Shown: positions 35,690 to 47,615 of the stretch, piece after piece
How positions within the stretch are numbered: the stretch's first letter is position 1
Layout of the letters: each line of letters opens with the position of its first letter
Source: Myrica gale
Taxonomy: Eukaryota; Streptophyta; Magnoliopsida; Fagales; Myricaceae
Length of the DNA: 64,000 bases
NCBI GenBank assembly: GCA_963930655.1
Contig: OZ005601.1
Span: 16,422,001 to 16,486,000 of the forward strand
Direction of reading: 5' to 3'
Translations under genes and position numbers: made by a program
Notes under the pieces: model-generated
What the model saw: the letters and a program-made list of their open reading frames with translations, nothing else
Database searches by the model: none
Told to the model about the DNA's origin: nothing

Positions 35690-35694
35690 CCATA

Positions 35695-38378
35695 ATGGAT
35701 CCTCAAGCTTTTATCAGGTTGTCTATAGGCTCCCTGGGACTTAGGATTCCCAGAGCAGCGTTGAACTCATTGAATTCTGGAATTCATTCTGTCCCTTCTC
35801 CATGTTCATGTGAAATTCGTCTTCGAGGCTTTCCTGTGCAGACAACATCAGTTCCCTTAGTAACCTCTCCTGAAGCTACCCCTGATTCTCACAGTATTTC
35901 CTCAAGCTTTTATCTCGAAGAGTCTGATCTAAAGGCATTGTTGGCACCTGGATGTTTCTATAGCACCCATGCTTGTTTGGAGATTGCTGTTTTTACAGGT
36001 AGGAAGGGGTCCCATTGTGGTGTAAGCATTAAGAGGCATCAGATTGGATCATTTAAACTGGAGGTTGGTCCTGAATGGGGTGAAGGGAAGCCAGTGATTC
36101 TTTTCAATGGTTGGATAGGTATTGGCAAAAACAAGCAGGAGAATGGAAAACCTGGAGCAGAGCTTCATTTGAGAGTGAAACTGGACCCTGATCCCAGATA
36201 TGTCTTCCAGTTCGAAGATGTGACCAGATTGAGTCCACAAATCGTTCAGCTTCGAGGCGCCGTTAAGCAGCCCATCTTCAGTTGCAAGTTTAGTCGAGAC
36301 AGGTAATCTCTTCTAATTCTGTCAAAAACTGCAACCTGCTCTCAATTTGTTTCTCCAAACATATTGGGTTGACACTTGAAGGAAGATTTGTGAATCTATA
36401 AAGAAAAGAAAAAGAAAAGTGTTTGATATGTATCCCTTGATAGGAATTTAATGTTGGAGTAAATTCGACGTTACCTAAACTACCATCTCATTCTCAAGCT
36501 AGCCACAAAGCTTTTAAATTGCTGCAACTCGTCACTGAATTTGAAGTCTTGCTTTCAATTGGCACACTCCATCCATTTCAACCACTAAGTCGTACAAAAG
36601 CATGTGAAATAAGTAAATTTTTTTTTTTGGGTAAGTGAAATATCTTGATACTGAAATTCTTAAAAGCAAACTGTTTCTTTGGAATAAACTACCCACACCT
36701 CCCTCAAACTTAAAACCGGCCCGCTTTGATTTGTTTCTATTTTTATCTTCATATCCATTTATACTTTCAGGTTCAGTCATGCCGGGTGGCGTGACTGAAG
36801 CTAGTGCTTGTTTCTGCTAGAATTCCTCACTACCACACAGCCAAGACTATGAAATCTCAATAATTTAGCAAGTTAAGATATGCTTCAGTATTTGTTAGAT
36901 TGTTGGTTCTAGAAGAATTTGGCGAGATGCAGAGTTGTATGGCGGTGGAGGTAGTAAGATTTGTGATTCTACCCCTGAGTATTGTTCAGTGACCACTCAG
37001 GAGATCATGAGCTTAAACCCAGTCTGGCATGTGTCACTCTAAGTGACCTTCCAATGATTAAGTTTAAGAATTGGATGCCATTGAAGCAACTCAATCTTCT
37101 CTGACCAGGCAATATGTGGCTTATTGGACACAACTCAATCTTTGGAGGTAAAACTATTAAGATTGCCACTAAATGGTCATGGGTCAATTTTAAATATGCC
37201 GTAGCTCTCATTACACATCGGGGTTAAGTTGATGCTTTCACATCTTGCCGTTTGACTTAATTGCTGAGTTGCATAGAGGAGCCAACTTGAGACTAAAACT
37301 TCAAATTATGGAGGAGTTGGGGTAGTTTAAAGTAGGTTTGTTTGACAATGAGATGGGTGTAGTTTTGGCTACATTAGTTTGACGTGCAAGCCTTTGAGTG
37401 AGACTGTTGTGGTAGATGGAACTTTGTTCAGAGCCATCGAGTGAGACGGATGTGGTAGATGGAACTCTATTGACATGCAACTTGTAGATAAAAGCAGCGT
37501 GAAACTTTTGTTGCATTACAATCTACTTGGAAAAGAAATCGGTTCTCGTTCTTGATGCTCCATTTGATTTCCAGAAGCCATTCTCTCGCATTCTCGACAA
37601 ATATTTGTCCTTGAAAAGGCTTTTCTATAATTTTGAGTAGGATGAGCTTCTATTTACCATTATGTATTGACAGTCATTATAAATTGACAGGGTATCCCAG
37701 GTGGACCCATTGAGCACTTACTGGTCAGGTTCTACTGACAGTTCTGACCTAGAGATGGCGAGAAGAGAGAGGAAGGGGTGGAAGGTGAAGATACATGACC
37801 TCTCTGGTTCGGCTGTTGCAGCAGCCTTCATAACAACTCCGTTTGTGCCATCAACAGGTTGTGATTGGGTGGCGAGGTCCAACCCAGGAGCTTGGTTGAT
37901 TGTCCGCCCCGATATTTGTAGGCCTGAAAGTTGGCAACCATGGGGAAAGCTCGAGGCATGGCGCGAACGTGGCATCAGAGATTCTGTCTGCTGCCGATTT
38001 CGCCTTCTCTCTGAAGGGCAGGAGGGACCAGAGCTTCTCATATCTGAGATATTTATAAATGCTGAAAAGGGGGGTGTATTTTTCATAGACACTGACAGAC
38101 AAATGCGGGCAGCAGAAGCAGCAAGTCCAATACCAAGCCCACAAAGCAGTGGAGACTTTGCAGCATTGGGTCCAGGTATTGGAGGTTTTGTGATGAGCTG
38201 TAGAGTACAAGGGGAAGGGAAGATCAGCAAGCCATTGGTGCAACTGGCCATGCGACACGTAACATGCGTGGAGGACGCTGCCATCTTTATGGCACTTGCA
38301 GCTGCTGTTGATCTCAGCATTGAGGCATGCAGGCCCTTCCGGAGGAAGATCAAGAGAGGGTCTCGCCATTCTTTATGA
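35695..38378 (+). CDS. DUF1005 family protein, two exons
   Basis: Exons are 35695-36302 and 37691-38378, with a 1388-bp GT-AG intron (GTAATCTC ... TTGACAG). The join splits an Arg codon and keeps the frame, giving 431 residues, close to the usual 420-460 of the family. The start MDPQAFIRLSIGSLGLRIP is the family signature of plant DUF1005 (PF06219). Further conserved-looking stretches are EIRLRGFPVQT (about residue 42), a Cys/His-rich middle, GWKVKIHDLSGS and the tail CVEDAAIFMALAAAVDLS near the C-terminus. There is no signal peptide or clear membrane span. The function of the family is not established. The gene has no frameshift or early stop and is the only intact-looking gene in the window. 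A long intron and a mini-ORF in the leader suggest control after transcription. Confidence 0.95.
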
Positions 38379-39232
38379 AGTACGTAGAAAATTGTGGCGA
38401 TTAATGTCGATAAACACAGTATAGCTCTCCTTTCCTTTGATTGCTGTGATCCTTGCCATTTTGTATAGGATTCATTTTCTAGGCTTTTACTTTCAGAAAG
38501 TGTTCTACCCAGAACATATTAGGTACAGTCAGCGAGAGAGCAATCCTCCCTGGCATCACTTGGGGCTTTCGTACCCGTGGAGGGTGGTTTATTAAGGAAA
38601 ACATGTCAGTGAATCCAAACAGTAAGCTTAGTACAACTGTTTCCATTTTCCAAGAGTGGTGTTTCGGTTACTTCAGTTAATTTTTACACGTGTCATCGGC
38701 ACTGATGTTTTCTTCTTCAGCGGCAGGCGGGAAAACGTTACTGGTTGGCATCCAATGAGTCGGTAATTTCAGTTGACACCTGGCTACTAACCTGTTTGCC
38801 TCTTTTCTTTCTAAACCATTTATCTCTTCACACAACACTGACGGAGTACGATTAATATGTTCGGCTACATGAAACTTTCTTCACTTTGTAAATTAAGCTT
38901 AATAAATAAGTCAGTAATTGGAATTTAGACTTTTTTTTCAAATTCTTCCGTAGGGTTCACTTTGATCCACAGATATCTCTGATGTTAATAAACCACAGAG
39001 GTCACATCATATCCAGCGAGAGCATTACACGTGGCCATCCCAAGTCATCTAGCGCACAACTAACACCATGTCAATTACATTTCGTCCGTGCCACGTCAAT
39101 TAAATAAGTTAATTTTTTTTACTTAAAAGGCCTTACTAAAGGTGCCATGTTCAACCAGAGCCCTAAAATCACCATCATTGTACTCTATCAGTAAACTTGG
39201 CTCGACCCTGTCATTGGCATCAATGATCAATG
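38379..39232 (+). other. 3' untranslated region and intergenic DNA
   Basis: The first few hundred bases after the stop are probably 3' UTR of the DUF1005 gene. AT-rich stretches near 38880-38900 (AATTAAGCTTAATAAATAAG) would fit a poly(A) signal. No other feature. Confidence 0.45.
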
Positions 39233-39722
39233 ATGGCTTCTATGATTTCTTCTAACTACTCTACTGAGAAAGTAACAGTTATGAGTTGCTCCCTACCACT
39301 TCGGAGTGTAACTAGGGGGTGCGAGCAAGCATAACCCATTGATAATCTAGGCCCCGCTTTCATTGTTGTCCCTGAAATGCAAAACCAGTTTGACACTCTT
39401 TTTGAAGATTTTAAGAATTTCTTTTTCAGATCTGCTAGAATTTATTGTTTCTTATATATGTGGTTTAGAAATTCTTTTGTTCGTATTAATGTCTCTTTGC
39501 TTCTATCATTTTCAGGGTCATGTATCCTGTGATTTCTTTAAATGGTTAGACCTACTCGTTTCAGCTCGTGACGAGGAGATCGTGGCTGGTCTTGTTTGTA
39601 AGCTTAAAAAGATGGATAAACAAATTTAAAGGGAGCAGGCAAGGGAGAATTGGTTGAAGACAATTTTAATTGGCTCGTGGACTATGTTCTTAGGAGTGTT
39701 TTTGGTTGGATGTTGGCGGTAG
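39233..39722 (+). pseudogene. Decayed GRF-type zinc-finger gene (At4g04775-like)
   Basis: Two exon-like pieces. The first (39233 to about 39390) starts MASMISSNYSTEKVTVMSCS and continues LPLRSVT, then, after an in-frame TAA, NLGPAFIVVP, which parallels the N-PGRRF-.C pattern of GRF zinc fingers. The second follows a CAG acceptor at 39515 and reads GHVSCDFFKWLD, the conserved C.(F/Y)F.W(L/V)D core, then a charged helix. An in-frame TAA (39627-39629) precedes REQARENWLKTILIGSW and a hydrophobic tail ending at TAG 39720-39722. The layout (zinc finger, coiled coil, C-terminal hydrophobic segment) matches small plant GRF proteins, but two stops and lost Cys/Gly residues mark it as dead. Confidence 0.7.
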
Positions 39723-39839
39723 TTATGTGTTGTGGTCACTTAGTTGATGTAATGAAGTTGCCTGTAGTTTGTAATATTTGTAGTTATTTGTTGTGATCTC
39801 CTGGTAGGATCTGTAATGAAGTTGCTTGAAGTTTGTAAT

Positions 39840-41245
39840 GTTAGGCCCAAGGTTACATCATAATCTCGGTTTAATTGATTTTGATGATAACAAATCATTT
39901 ATTATTTTTTGAAAGAGATTATCTACTACTAAAAGTTTGTTTTTAGGAATTTCAATCCTATATGCTCGTGACCTGTTTATAACAAGATGAAATAGAAATG
40001 GAAGACAAGGTGTTTGACAAGGAAAAAGAAAGAGTGAAACTGAATCTATTGGAGGCTAATCTGGTGGTGGTTTAGAACGCCGCTAATATATCCTAAGAGG
40101 CTTAGTAGTGACCGAATCTACACGAGTGTTAGAAAACACGTGCAATGTAGAAAATGATGGAGAAATTGTATCACCGTATGTGAGAAGAGAAGTGGTGGTT
40201 TCCAAGAAAGATGATATTTCTAGAAGTGCGAATACAACAAAGATGTGGATCATAACAAAAAAAATCATTTTTGATGTGCTGAATAACCTAGGAAAGCACA
40301 TTTGACTGACTAAGCTGTGAGTTTGGTGTGTTCATGTGGTGGTAGGTGAACAAAACATACACAACTGAGAGTACGAAGAGTGGAGTAATCCAGAGGATGA
40401 CCAAACAAACAAGTAAAAGGTGATACATTATTAATTGATGGAGTAGGCAGCCGGTTGATGAGATGGACAGCCGTGGAGAGAGCTTCATACTAAAATCTAG
40501 AAGGCAAGGAAGACTCGAGCAAAAGGGTTCGGACTACATCAAGGAGGGGCCGATTTTTTCTTTCAGCCACCCCATTTTGTTAGGGGGTTGAAGGGCAAGA
40601 CTGTTGTGATATGATTCTATGAGTTTTTGGAAATTTCTGAAGCGCATTAGACATGTACTCGCCATAATTGTTAGAACCTAGTATTTTATCTTGGCAGAAA
40701 ATTGAGTCTCAAGATAATGCGTGGAAAAGCGTGAAAACAGAAAAAACTTCTCCCTTAAAATGAAGGAAATATATCCAAGTAAATTGACTATAATCATCAA
40801 TGAAAAGTGACGAAGTATTTGAAATTTGTATGAGAAGTCGCTGGAACTATACCCTACACATTGCTATGTATCATTTCAAAAGGTATGTGTACCTTAGATG
40901 TGTGAGTGGGGGGAAGGGCAGAACCATACTATAACCAAGTCTACAAGATGTACAATCAAGACGAACAACACTCAAAGAAGATGATTCTTTGTTACCTTAG
41001 CAAACAAGATTTAAACAAACCAAGAAGTACATGAGAATTCGGATGTTCTGATCGATTGTGCCAAACTTGGCAGTCTACATGAGCAACATTACAAGTGACA
41101 AAAGACAAAGCAAAAAACAAAAGAAATTTGTTGTTTGGATCAAAAGCTACCATTGAGCCAAAAAGCTTAAGCTATTAGCCAAGGCACAACCTTATTTCCT
41201 TATACGCTTGGTAGTGCAAAGCCCCGTACTAAGCGACAGGTGGGC
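39840..41245 (-). pseudogene. Copia retrotransposon remnant B (integrase region)
   Basis: Read on the minus strand, decayed Copia pol is recognisable in order: the GAG-pre-integrase pattern VWHNRSEHPNSHVLLGLFKS (near 41050), IPFEMIHSNV and FIDDYSQFTWIYFL (about 40800-40870), NNYGEYMSNALQKF (about 40670), CPSTP followed by QNGVAERKNR (about 40570-40600), and YEALSTAVHLINRLPTPSIN (near 40450). The integrase end FLGYSAHQK lies near 40290. Many stops and frame changes. Sequence near 39839-39900 (GTTAGGCCCAAGGTTACATC, TGATGATAACAAATCATTT) looks like LTR sequence of a Copia element. Reverse transcriptase and RNase H are missing. Confidence 0.85.
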
Positions 41246-41364
41246 CTAAGGGTCTGCACCCCATCAGTGCCAACAAACTGGGCTGTCAAGCGTCGTTCTC
41301 TGTCCCATAAGAGACAAACACGAGTCAAAGGGTTATTGCTGGCCCCCATAAAGCCAACAATCCC

Positions 41365-41425
41365 CCAGCAACTACCCTGGACTCGAACATGTGACCTCGC
41401 TCTGATACCAATAACTAGATGATCC
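41365..41425 (-). other. tRNA-like A-box/B-box pair or Copia primer site
   Basis: On the minus strand TTGGTATCAGAGCGAGGTC is followed closely by CATGTTCGAGTCC. The first matches the tRNA-Met primer site of Copia elements; the second resembles a pol III B box (GTTCGANTCC). Either a primer-site region or a SINE head could explain it. Confidence 0.4.
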
Positions 41426-41439
41426 TCGGGTCTATGAAC

Positions 41440-41684
41440 TAGATGTCATACTTAAATTTTTTTCAAACTGTTTTAGTTCATCCTCCATAGCATGGATCCA
41501 ACTTTCGTCATTTTAGCCTAAGAAATATTCTTAGGCTCAATTTGAGAAAGTAAGACAAAATTACTAGCTTGGTTTAAAGAAAAGCGAGTACTTACACATT
41601 TCTCTACATTATCAATGACTTGATCAATAGGATAATTCTTGAGGAACTTCCAAGTCTTTGATAGATTATTGTTACTTTGAGGTG
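41440..41684 (-). pseudogene. Copia remnant A, start of reverse transcriptase
   Basis: On the minus strand the frame gives SNNNLSKTWKFLKNYPIDQV, then TRFSLNQASNFVLLSQIEPK, and after a frameshift MEDELKQFEK. This is the linker and first part of a Copia reverse transcriptase (W.AM..EL.QFE..). It continues the frame of the integrase part at 44530 across the inserted solo LTR: the Glu-Ala join falls inside the 5-bp target duplication. The rest of the reverse transcriptase is missing left of 41440. Confidence 0.85.
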
Positions 41685-43184
41685 CTTCTTGTCACGCCCC
41701 GAACGCTAGCTAAACGAGGCTAATGACAGCCGCGAGCATTCCCAACAAGGAACGCTTAAGCGTACTCACTAAACTTCTTGCAGCGGAATATCATAACGCC
41801 TCAATATTTAAAAGAAGCCTTAGTCGCTAGCTCTTAACACATATACGAACATTAGAACATGATTCCCGTCAATAACTTAAAGTAGTAATAACATGGTCTC
41901 GCAATATCCACCAGTTGAAAATCTTAACCTACTAAGCCGAATAACCCATGACCACCACACCACGGAGGCTCATGCCGGCTCTTACAAAAATTATCTAAAC
42001 CATTACTAAAGTAAGCAAAAAGGAAGAGACATTTTCGTCAATCCTTCTCCTAGGGTTCAAGGTCCCTCTTCTTAAGATTCCTCCCCTGAAACATTATCTG
42101 GAATGATACAATTTAAAACTGTGAGTTGAAAGACTCAGTAAGAAGTTAAAGCTAAAACATGGATTTGAAATCATGGTTTGGAAGCATGAACTTGAAACCA
42201 AAAGCATGCACTTGAACTTAAATTCATACGCATGTGGACATAAGGTAATTCATGTATGATCATTAATTGTAATGCACATGTTTGCATATGCACATGCACT
42301 TTCTCTCGAAACCGACACTTATTCTTGTAAACTTTTACTTTTGGAAAATCATTCCAATTATTAATTGATGGGCTACTTACCCGCTATTTACCCCTGACAT
42401 CAGGGTTGTGCGTTCCCGTTGGAACTGTCCCCTATTTCCCTTGGGGACCCTACATATGGTCGAGCTAGCACACCTTCTCGCATTCGTCCTTCAGTGGCTA
42501 GACACGATCCTCGGAGGTTCACACCTTGCAAGCATCCTTCAGTGTGATTGCACAACCTCCTGGGCTACCCATCCTTCTTGCAAGCATCCTTCGGTATGGG
42601 TGCCCTAGGTGACATCCACCCTTCACGTAAACGTCCTTCAGTATGGATGCACCTTCTTAACATGGTACGGTACCGACCGACTTGGGTTCATTAACATACT
42701 TGTCATAAAACTTGTCATAAAGTAGCATAAAAATGGTATTTTCATTTGCATAAAATTTCTCCTTCTTTCTCATGAGAAAAATGAATGCAAATGATCATGA
42801 TGTATTCATGTAGTGCTTGCCAATGTCATGTTTGATATATCATGCTTGATATGCTTATTCATAAACACTTTTCATGCTGTGTATCATTCCAGTTTTTGAA
42901 AAGCGTAAGTTTCTACTTACTATTTTCACTTACCTCTGTTCCCTTGAGCGCTTGACTGCACTTTGCCTACAATTGGGTCATACTTGTGTTATTCAAGGAT
43001 TCACTAGACGTATGGAGTAAACACTCAATAGCTCATACTTCGTCATACAAAAATATCAATAGTCTTGACCTCTAGTTGGTCATCTTACACCACAAGGCAT
43101 TTTCTTAAGTGAAAAACCTAGTAAGGTCTCCTAATAGGTCAATGGGAAACTTAGAAACTTAGGAAAAATTTTGTGAAATCCAAA

Positions 43185-43405
43185 GAAGCCGCTCGAGCGC
43201 CGGTCGAGCGCTAAGCCTCTGTATAAAAATGTTAAGGGACGCTTGAGCGCTGGTCGAGCGTCGGTCGAGCGCTAAGCCTCTGTGAAAATGTTCGAAGTAC
43301 GCTCGAGCGCTGGTCGAGCGTCGGTCGAGCGTGAACTTACTGCACAAAAATTTCTTGAAGGGTGCTCGAGCGCCTGTCGAGCGCCTGTCGAGCACCAGTC
43401 CATAA
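43185..43405. repeat. GAGCGC(T/C)GGTCGAGCG tandem repeat
   Basis: Three to four copies of a unit with GCTCGAGCGCTGGTCGAGCG and a spacer GCTAAGCCTCTGT, period about 65-70 bases, inside the solo LTR. The open frames here are by-products of the repeat. Confidence 0.85.
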
Positions 43406-43875
43406 TTCAGACACAACACACACATAATACATCCAACACACACGAAATTTTGCCCCAAATGCTCTCCTCATATAACCTCATTTCCAGACTTCTATTTTAC
43501 ACATACAACTCAAAACTTCCAACCAAAACCATGATCTCATCCTACAACCAAAAGCCATTGCATCTATTCCACTTCTTTTGATCCTATTATCAAACACCTA
43601 GTATGCAAGTTGGTTTTTCCTTTGTACATAAATCTCCAGATCTGGCCACATTTCCATGGTTTCCTATACAACCCATACTACTCTTTAAAGCTTGCTAGAT
43701 CTACACTATCTTTAAGAAAGCATGTATATATCTACATTATACTCTCATGAACACAAGGAGAAACAACCTAGACAACTACCATCACAACAACAACCAACCA
43801 TTAAAAATGAAAACAAGAAGAGGGTGAGAGAGAGATGGCTTGGCCGGCCAACTACTCACCTTTTCTCTCTTCTCC

Positions 43876-43983
43876 TTTCTTCTTCTTTCTTTCTTCTTCT
43901 TTCTTTCTTCTTCTTCTTCTTCTTCTTCTTCTTCTTCTTCTTCTTCTTCTTCTTCTTCTTTCTTCTTCTTTCTTCTTCTTCGG
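43876..43983 (+). repeat. TTC microsatellite
   Basis: More than twenty TTC units in a row with a few TTTC interruptions, inside the solo LTR. The Phe, Leu or Lys-rich frames over it are not genes. Confidence 0.95.
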
Positions 43984-44529
43984 TGGGTGCTAGGGCATTT
44001 TGATTTTGGGGGAGGGGGAGCAGCTTATACGGGAAGGGGTTGGGGGAAAAGGGAGAAGGCAAAAATGCCCTTTTCCCCCTTAACTTCCCTTTTTAACCCT
44101 TAACTTTCCCCCTACTTCCTTTTCTGCCCCTAAAGAACACCTATTTTACTTTTCCTGCCACTCCACAATTCTAACCTTAATATATCTCCTCATTTCTTGA
44201 TCCAAGGGTCCAATTATTGTCACACATAAATCAAAATCAAAGCCTATTTAAATTCCTCCAATTATTGTAACTCAAGGACATATTCAATTAATAAAACACT
44301 TCAAGCTAATAAATCTCAATTGCTCAATTTAACAAGGACAATCAATATATCTTTTAAACTTCTAGCTTAAAACTCATAAAATGCTAGGAAGAAATTCCAT
44401 CTAGACATAACTTTAGATAAATAAAATCATTCATACATTTCTCCATAATACACCTTAATTAAAGTAATACATACTTAAAAGCTCATAAGCAATAAATTGA
44501 TAGACTTAAATTCGGGGTCTCACACTTCT

Positions 44530-45470
44530 ACTTCAATTTCTTGTACACATTGCTCTTTAGTGTGAGAACTTTCTTTTTCTTCACTTGTTGTTTGTTTCTC
44601 AATTTCTTTTTCAAGATCTACAATATCATCGTCAACTTTTCTAATAGAAGCGTTAGATTCATCAAATACAACATGTATAGATTCTTCAACAACTAAGGTT
44701 CTCTTATTAAATACACGATAAGCTTTGCTGAAAATTGAATAACTAAGAAATATACTTTCATTAGCTTTCGCATCAAACATAACAAGGAATAGAACCATTT
44801 TCTTGAGAATATGATTTATCATACATCGGTTCAAAACATAACAACTAGTGTTAATGGCTTCAGCCTAAAAGTAATTTGGCAAATTGTTTTCACAAAGCAT
44901 GGTCCTTACTATTTCTTCAAGAGTCCTATTCTTCCTCTCAACGATACCATTTTGTTGAAGAGTCGTAGGAGCCGAGAAGTTATGGTTAATACCAAAATCA
45001 CCACAAAATTTTGCTAAAGAGTAATTTTCAAATTCTTTTTCATGATCACTCTTTATGTTAATTATAGCAAAACCTTTTTCATTTTGAAATGCATTAAAGG
45101 CATCATCCTTATGAGCAAGGAATAGAACTCATGTAAATTATCTGTAATCATCAACAACAATAAAGTCATATCGTTTGCCATCCAAACTTAACGTTCGAGT
45201 TGAACCAAACAAGTCTATGTGTAGAAGCTAAAGTTACCTAAAAGTGGACACAATGTTTTTAGGTTTCAAAAATGTTCTAGTTCGTTTGCCTTTTTGAAAT
45301 GCTGCTCAAATTTTATCATTTTAAAAAACAATGTTAGGCAAACATGAAACGAGTTCCTTTTTGGCTAGTTTTGAAATCAAGTTCATACTTGCATAAGCAA
45401 ACCTTCTATGCCACAACCAACTATCCTTGTCACTTAGAGCATAAAAATATTTTACATTTTCAGAAGAGAT
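44530..45470 (-). pseudogene. Copia remnant A, integrase region
   Basis: On the minus strand the end of the integrase is clear: DAKANESIFLSYSIFSKAYR and VFNKRTLVVEESIHVVFDE (44834-44600), followed by an acidic linker. Upstream, about 45470-44850, broken frames still show the GAG-pre-integrase (HRRFAYAS-like) and integrase core. Stops and frameshifts are frequent. The linker frame runs straight into the target duplication of the solo LTR. Confidence 0.8.
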
Positions 45471-45475
45471 ATTCT

Positions 45476-45823
45476 TTAAATGAACAATATACACATTTTA
45501 ACAAATAAGACTTTCTTGCTTTTTATATTTTCAACAATACATATTGATGATTCACATATGACTCGGTTTTCATTGTCACATAATTGAGTAATACTCAATA
45601 AGTTATGCTTCAAACCATCAACAAACAGAACATATTCAATAGTGAGATTAGGAGTCATACCAGCATTTCTAATACCAATAATTTTTCCTTTACCATTATC
45701 ACCAAATGTAACCGATCCTTTTTGTTTTGGACTAAGAGATTTGAACCAACCTTTATCCCCGATCATGTCCTTGGAGCATCCGCTATCAACAACCCAATGT
45801 CCATTTACTTCGATTGTCTTCAA
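45476..45823 (-). pseudogene. Copia remnant A, protease
   Basis: The frame reads VNGHWVVDSGCSKDMIGDKG, the Copia aspartic-protease active site (W..DSG.S.HM.G; here His is replaced by Asp), then VTFGDNGKGKIIGIRNAG and VLFVDGLKHNLLSITQLCD. The domain is intact over about 110 residues, but neighbouring frames are broken. Confidence 0.88.
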
Positions 45824-45842
45824 GCACTTCTACAAAAAAGAA

Positions 45843-46990
45843 TCACGTCTTGACTTTTGGTACACAAATCATTTTGAGTCCTTTAGTGTTAGAAACTATT
45901 TCTTTGTCCTTGTCTTTAAAAATCCAAACAAATTTAATGTCACTAGAAGATTTCTTTCTAGTTGGACAAGTGTGTAAAATATGTCCAGATTTATCACAAA
46001 ACTTATACAAAGTAAATGATGGAGATGATTTTGTGATCATATAGGAATAATATTTTTAATCATTGAATGAATCATATCCAATGCCACTTTTGTTGAAACA
46101 ACACCTTTAAGAACCAAGAAGAATGTGAAGGTTTTTTTCCCTTGACTAAATCTTGCAAGATCATTTGTAAGAGAGTCAACTTTTCATTTTCAAAGTGTTA
46201 TTTTTAGCAATTAAAACACTTTACTCATTTTACAAGGATTTTCCATTTTCTTTTGTAACCCTTGCGAGATCTATAAGAGATATAATTTGACTCTTCAAAG
46301 TATCATTATCTTTTATAATACATTCAAAGTTATTTTTGAGACAACAATACTTTGAGAAAATTCCTTTTAGTTCAAGATGTTGTTCATCAAAAGCATCTTG
46401 TTATTCATCAAAAGAAAAATATTGAGTAAAAGAAGCTTGTACCTCATTTCCATTTTCCTTAGCCATCAAGCAAAGGTTTGCGACTTCCTCCTCATCACTT
46501 TCGCTTTCGCTGTCATCAGATTCTCCCCATGCCACAATGAAAGCTTTCTTCTTGTCTTTGAAGTCTCTTGACTTCTTGTATGGTTCTATGCTAGGACATT
46601 CGAACTTGATATGTCCCGACTTTTTGAAATCAAAGCAAATGATCTCATTCTTTTTGCTGCTATCTCACTTAGAGTTTGACTTCTTTGGATATCTATTGTC
46701 ACTTTGTTTCTTACGAAAGAACTTCTTGAACTTCTTGAACTTCTTTGTGAACAAGATCATTTCCTCATCGTTCTTTGATAATTCATAATTGCTAGAGTAT
46801 GGAGCATCTTCATCTCCTTTCGCTTGATTCATCTCATCCGTCATGAGATATCACATGACCTCATCCAGAGACAACTTAATCAAATCATTGGCTTCTTGGA
46901 TAACAGTGACTCAGTTCTCAAGCTTTAGGAAGACACCTGAGAATCTTTCTCACCATTTCAACTTTAAACTATTTTTTCCCAAGAGATTTA
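45843..46990 (-). pseudogene. Copia remnant A, gag
   Basis: On the minus strand from about 46990 the sequence still shows the gag body: VTVIQEANDLIKLSLDEVM, FTKKFKKFKKFFRKK, a CCHC knuckle that has lost one Cys (ICFDFKKSGHIKFECP, about 46620) and EEEVANLCLMAKENGNEV. A second zinc-finger-like piece (KFCDKSGHILHTCPTRKK, about 45970-46010) precedes the protease, its first Cys changed to Tyr. Several stops and frame changes. Together with the protease and integrase parts this is one minus-strand Copia element, in the usual order. Confidence 0.8.
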
Positions 46991-47052
46991 AGATCATTTA
47001 TGATGTCGGTAAAGTGAGTAAAATAGAAGCAATTGATTCATCATATTCTTTA

Positions 47053-47113
47053 CCAAGACTATTCTTTTTTTCTTAAGCTTTTCATAACCACATTCATATT
47101 TTCTATTAGACAT
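47053..47113 (-). pseudogene. Start of a TTF/ZBED hAT-type protein, fragment
   Basis: An ATG at 47113 (minus) opens MSNRKYECGYEKLKKKRI, which looks like the Lys-rich start of plant TTF-type zinc-finger hAT proteins. It runs directly into the Copia gag remnant. Only about 20 codons, so the match may be chance. Confidence 0.3.
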
Positions 47114-47606
47114 AGTGTAAATATAAACAAAGAACACCAACAAATAAAATAAATGCTATTGAAAAAAATAAATATTCAAATTAAAATACAAGAGTGTAAA
47201 TATTAGAATAATAGAACATGACACCAAAATTATAAGTTGTTGAACTTGAACTTGGAACAATCTTTAGCTAAAAGTATATCTAATATGTGATTGACTAAAA
47301 GAAATTGGATTAGTTTTGTAAAGAGAAATAGAGCAAAATAAAAAATAAAGGAAGAGAAAGATTTTGAGAGAAGATTGAGGAGATAGAGTATGAAGTATAA
47401 ATTTAGACTTAAATAGAAGATATAGAAATTAATTTACCATTACATATTATAAATAAATAATAATCAAATTGTAATGTAGCAGCTTTAAAATCGTTCTAAG
47501 CTGTGCAACTACTTTCATTTTATACATCAATATTGGTTGCTATAAAACTGTTATAGAAAAAGTTTTTCTGCAAACCTACTTAAACCATTCTAATATCACG
47601 CCGAGG
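47114..47606. other. Non-coding stretch between the Copia remnant and the MULE
   Basis: AT-rich, with no open frame of note. It may include leader or LTR sequence of the minus-strand Copia element. Confidence 0.4.
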
Positions 47607-47615
47607 CTAAATTTT

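Larger units (their letters stand above)
41690..44524. mobile_element. Solo LTR, 2835 bp, with target duplication CTTCT
   Basis: Starts TGTCACGCCCCGAAC and ends TTCGGGGTCTCACA. The word CTTCT lies directly outside both ends (41685-41689 and 44525-44529). It splits the minus-strand Copia pol frame, which resumes on the other side. No coding domain or primer site is seen inside, only tandem repeats, so it is most likely a solo LTR of a large Gypsy family, though a non-coding (LARD-like) element is possible. Confidence 0.88.

Noticed and set aside
37718..38369. Long minus-strand frames of 172 and 211 codons
   Set aside because: They are antisense to exon 2 of the DUF1005 gene and have no family match of their own.
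41370..41410. tRNA gene
   Set aside because: A- and B-box-like words are present on the minus strand, but no cloverleaf or acceptor stem can be formed; a Copia primer site or SINE head fits better.
43722..44103. Phe/Leu/Ser-rich and Lys/Arg-rich frames
   Set aside because: They are translations of the TTC microsatellite in the solo LTR.
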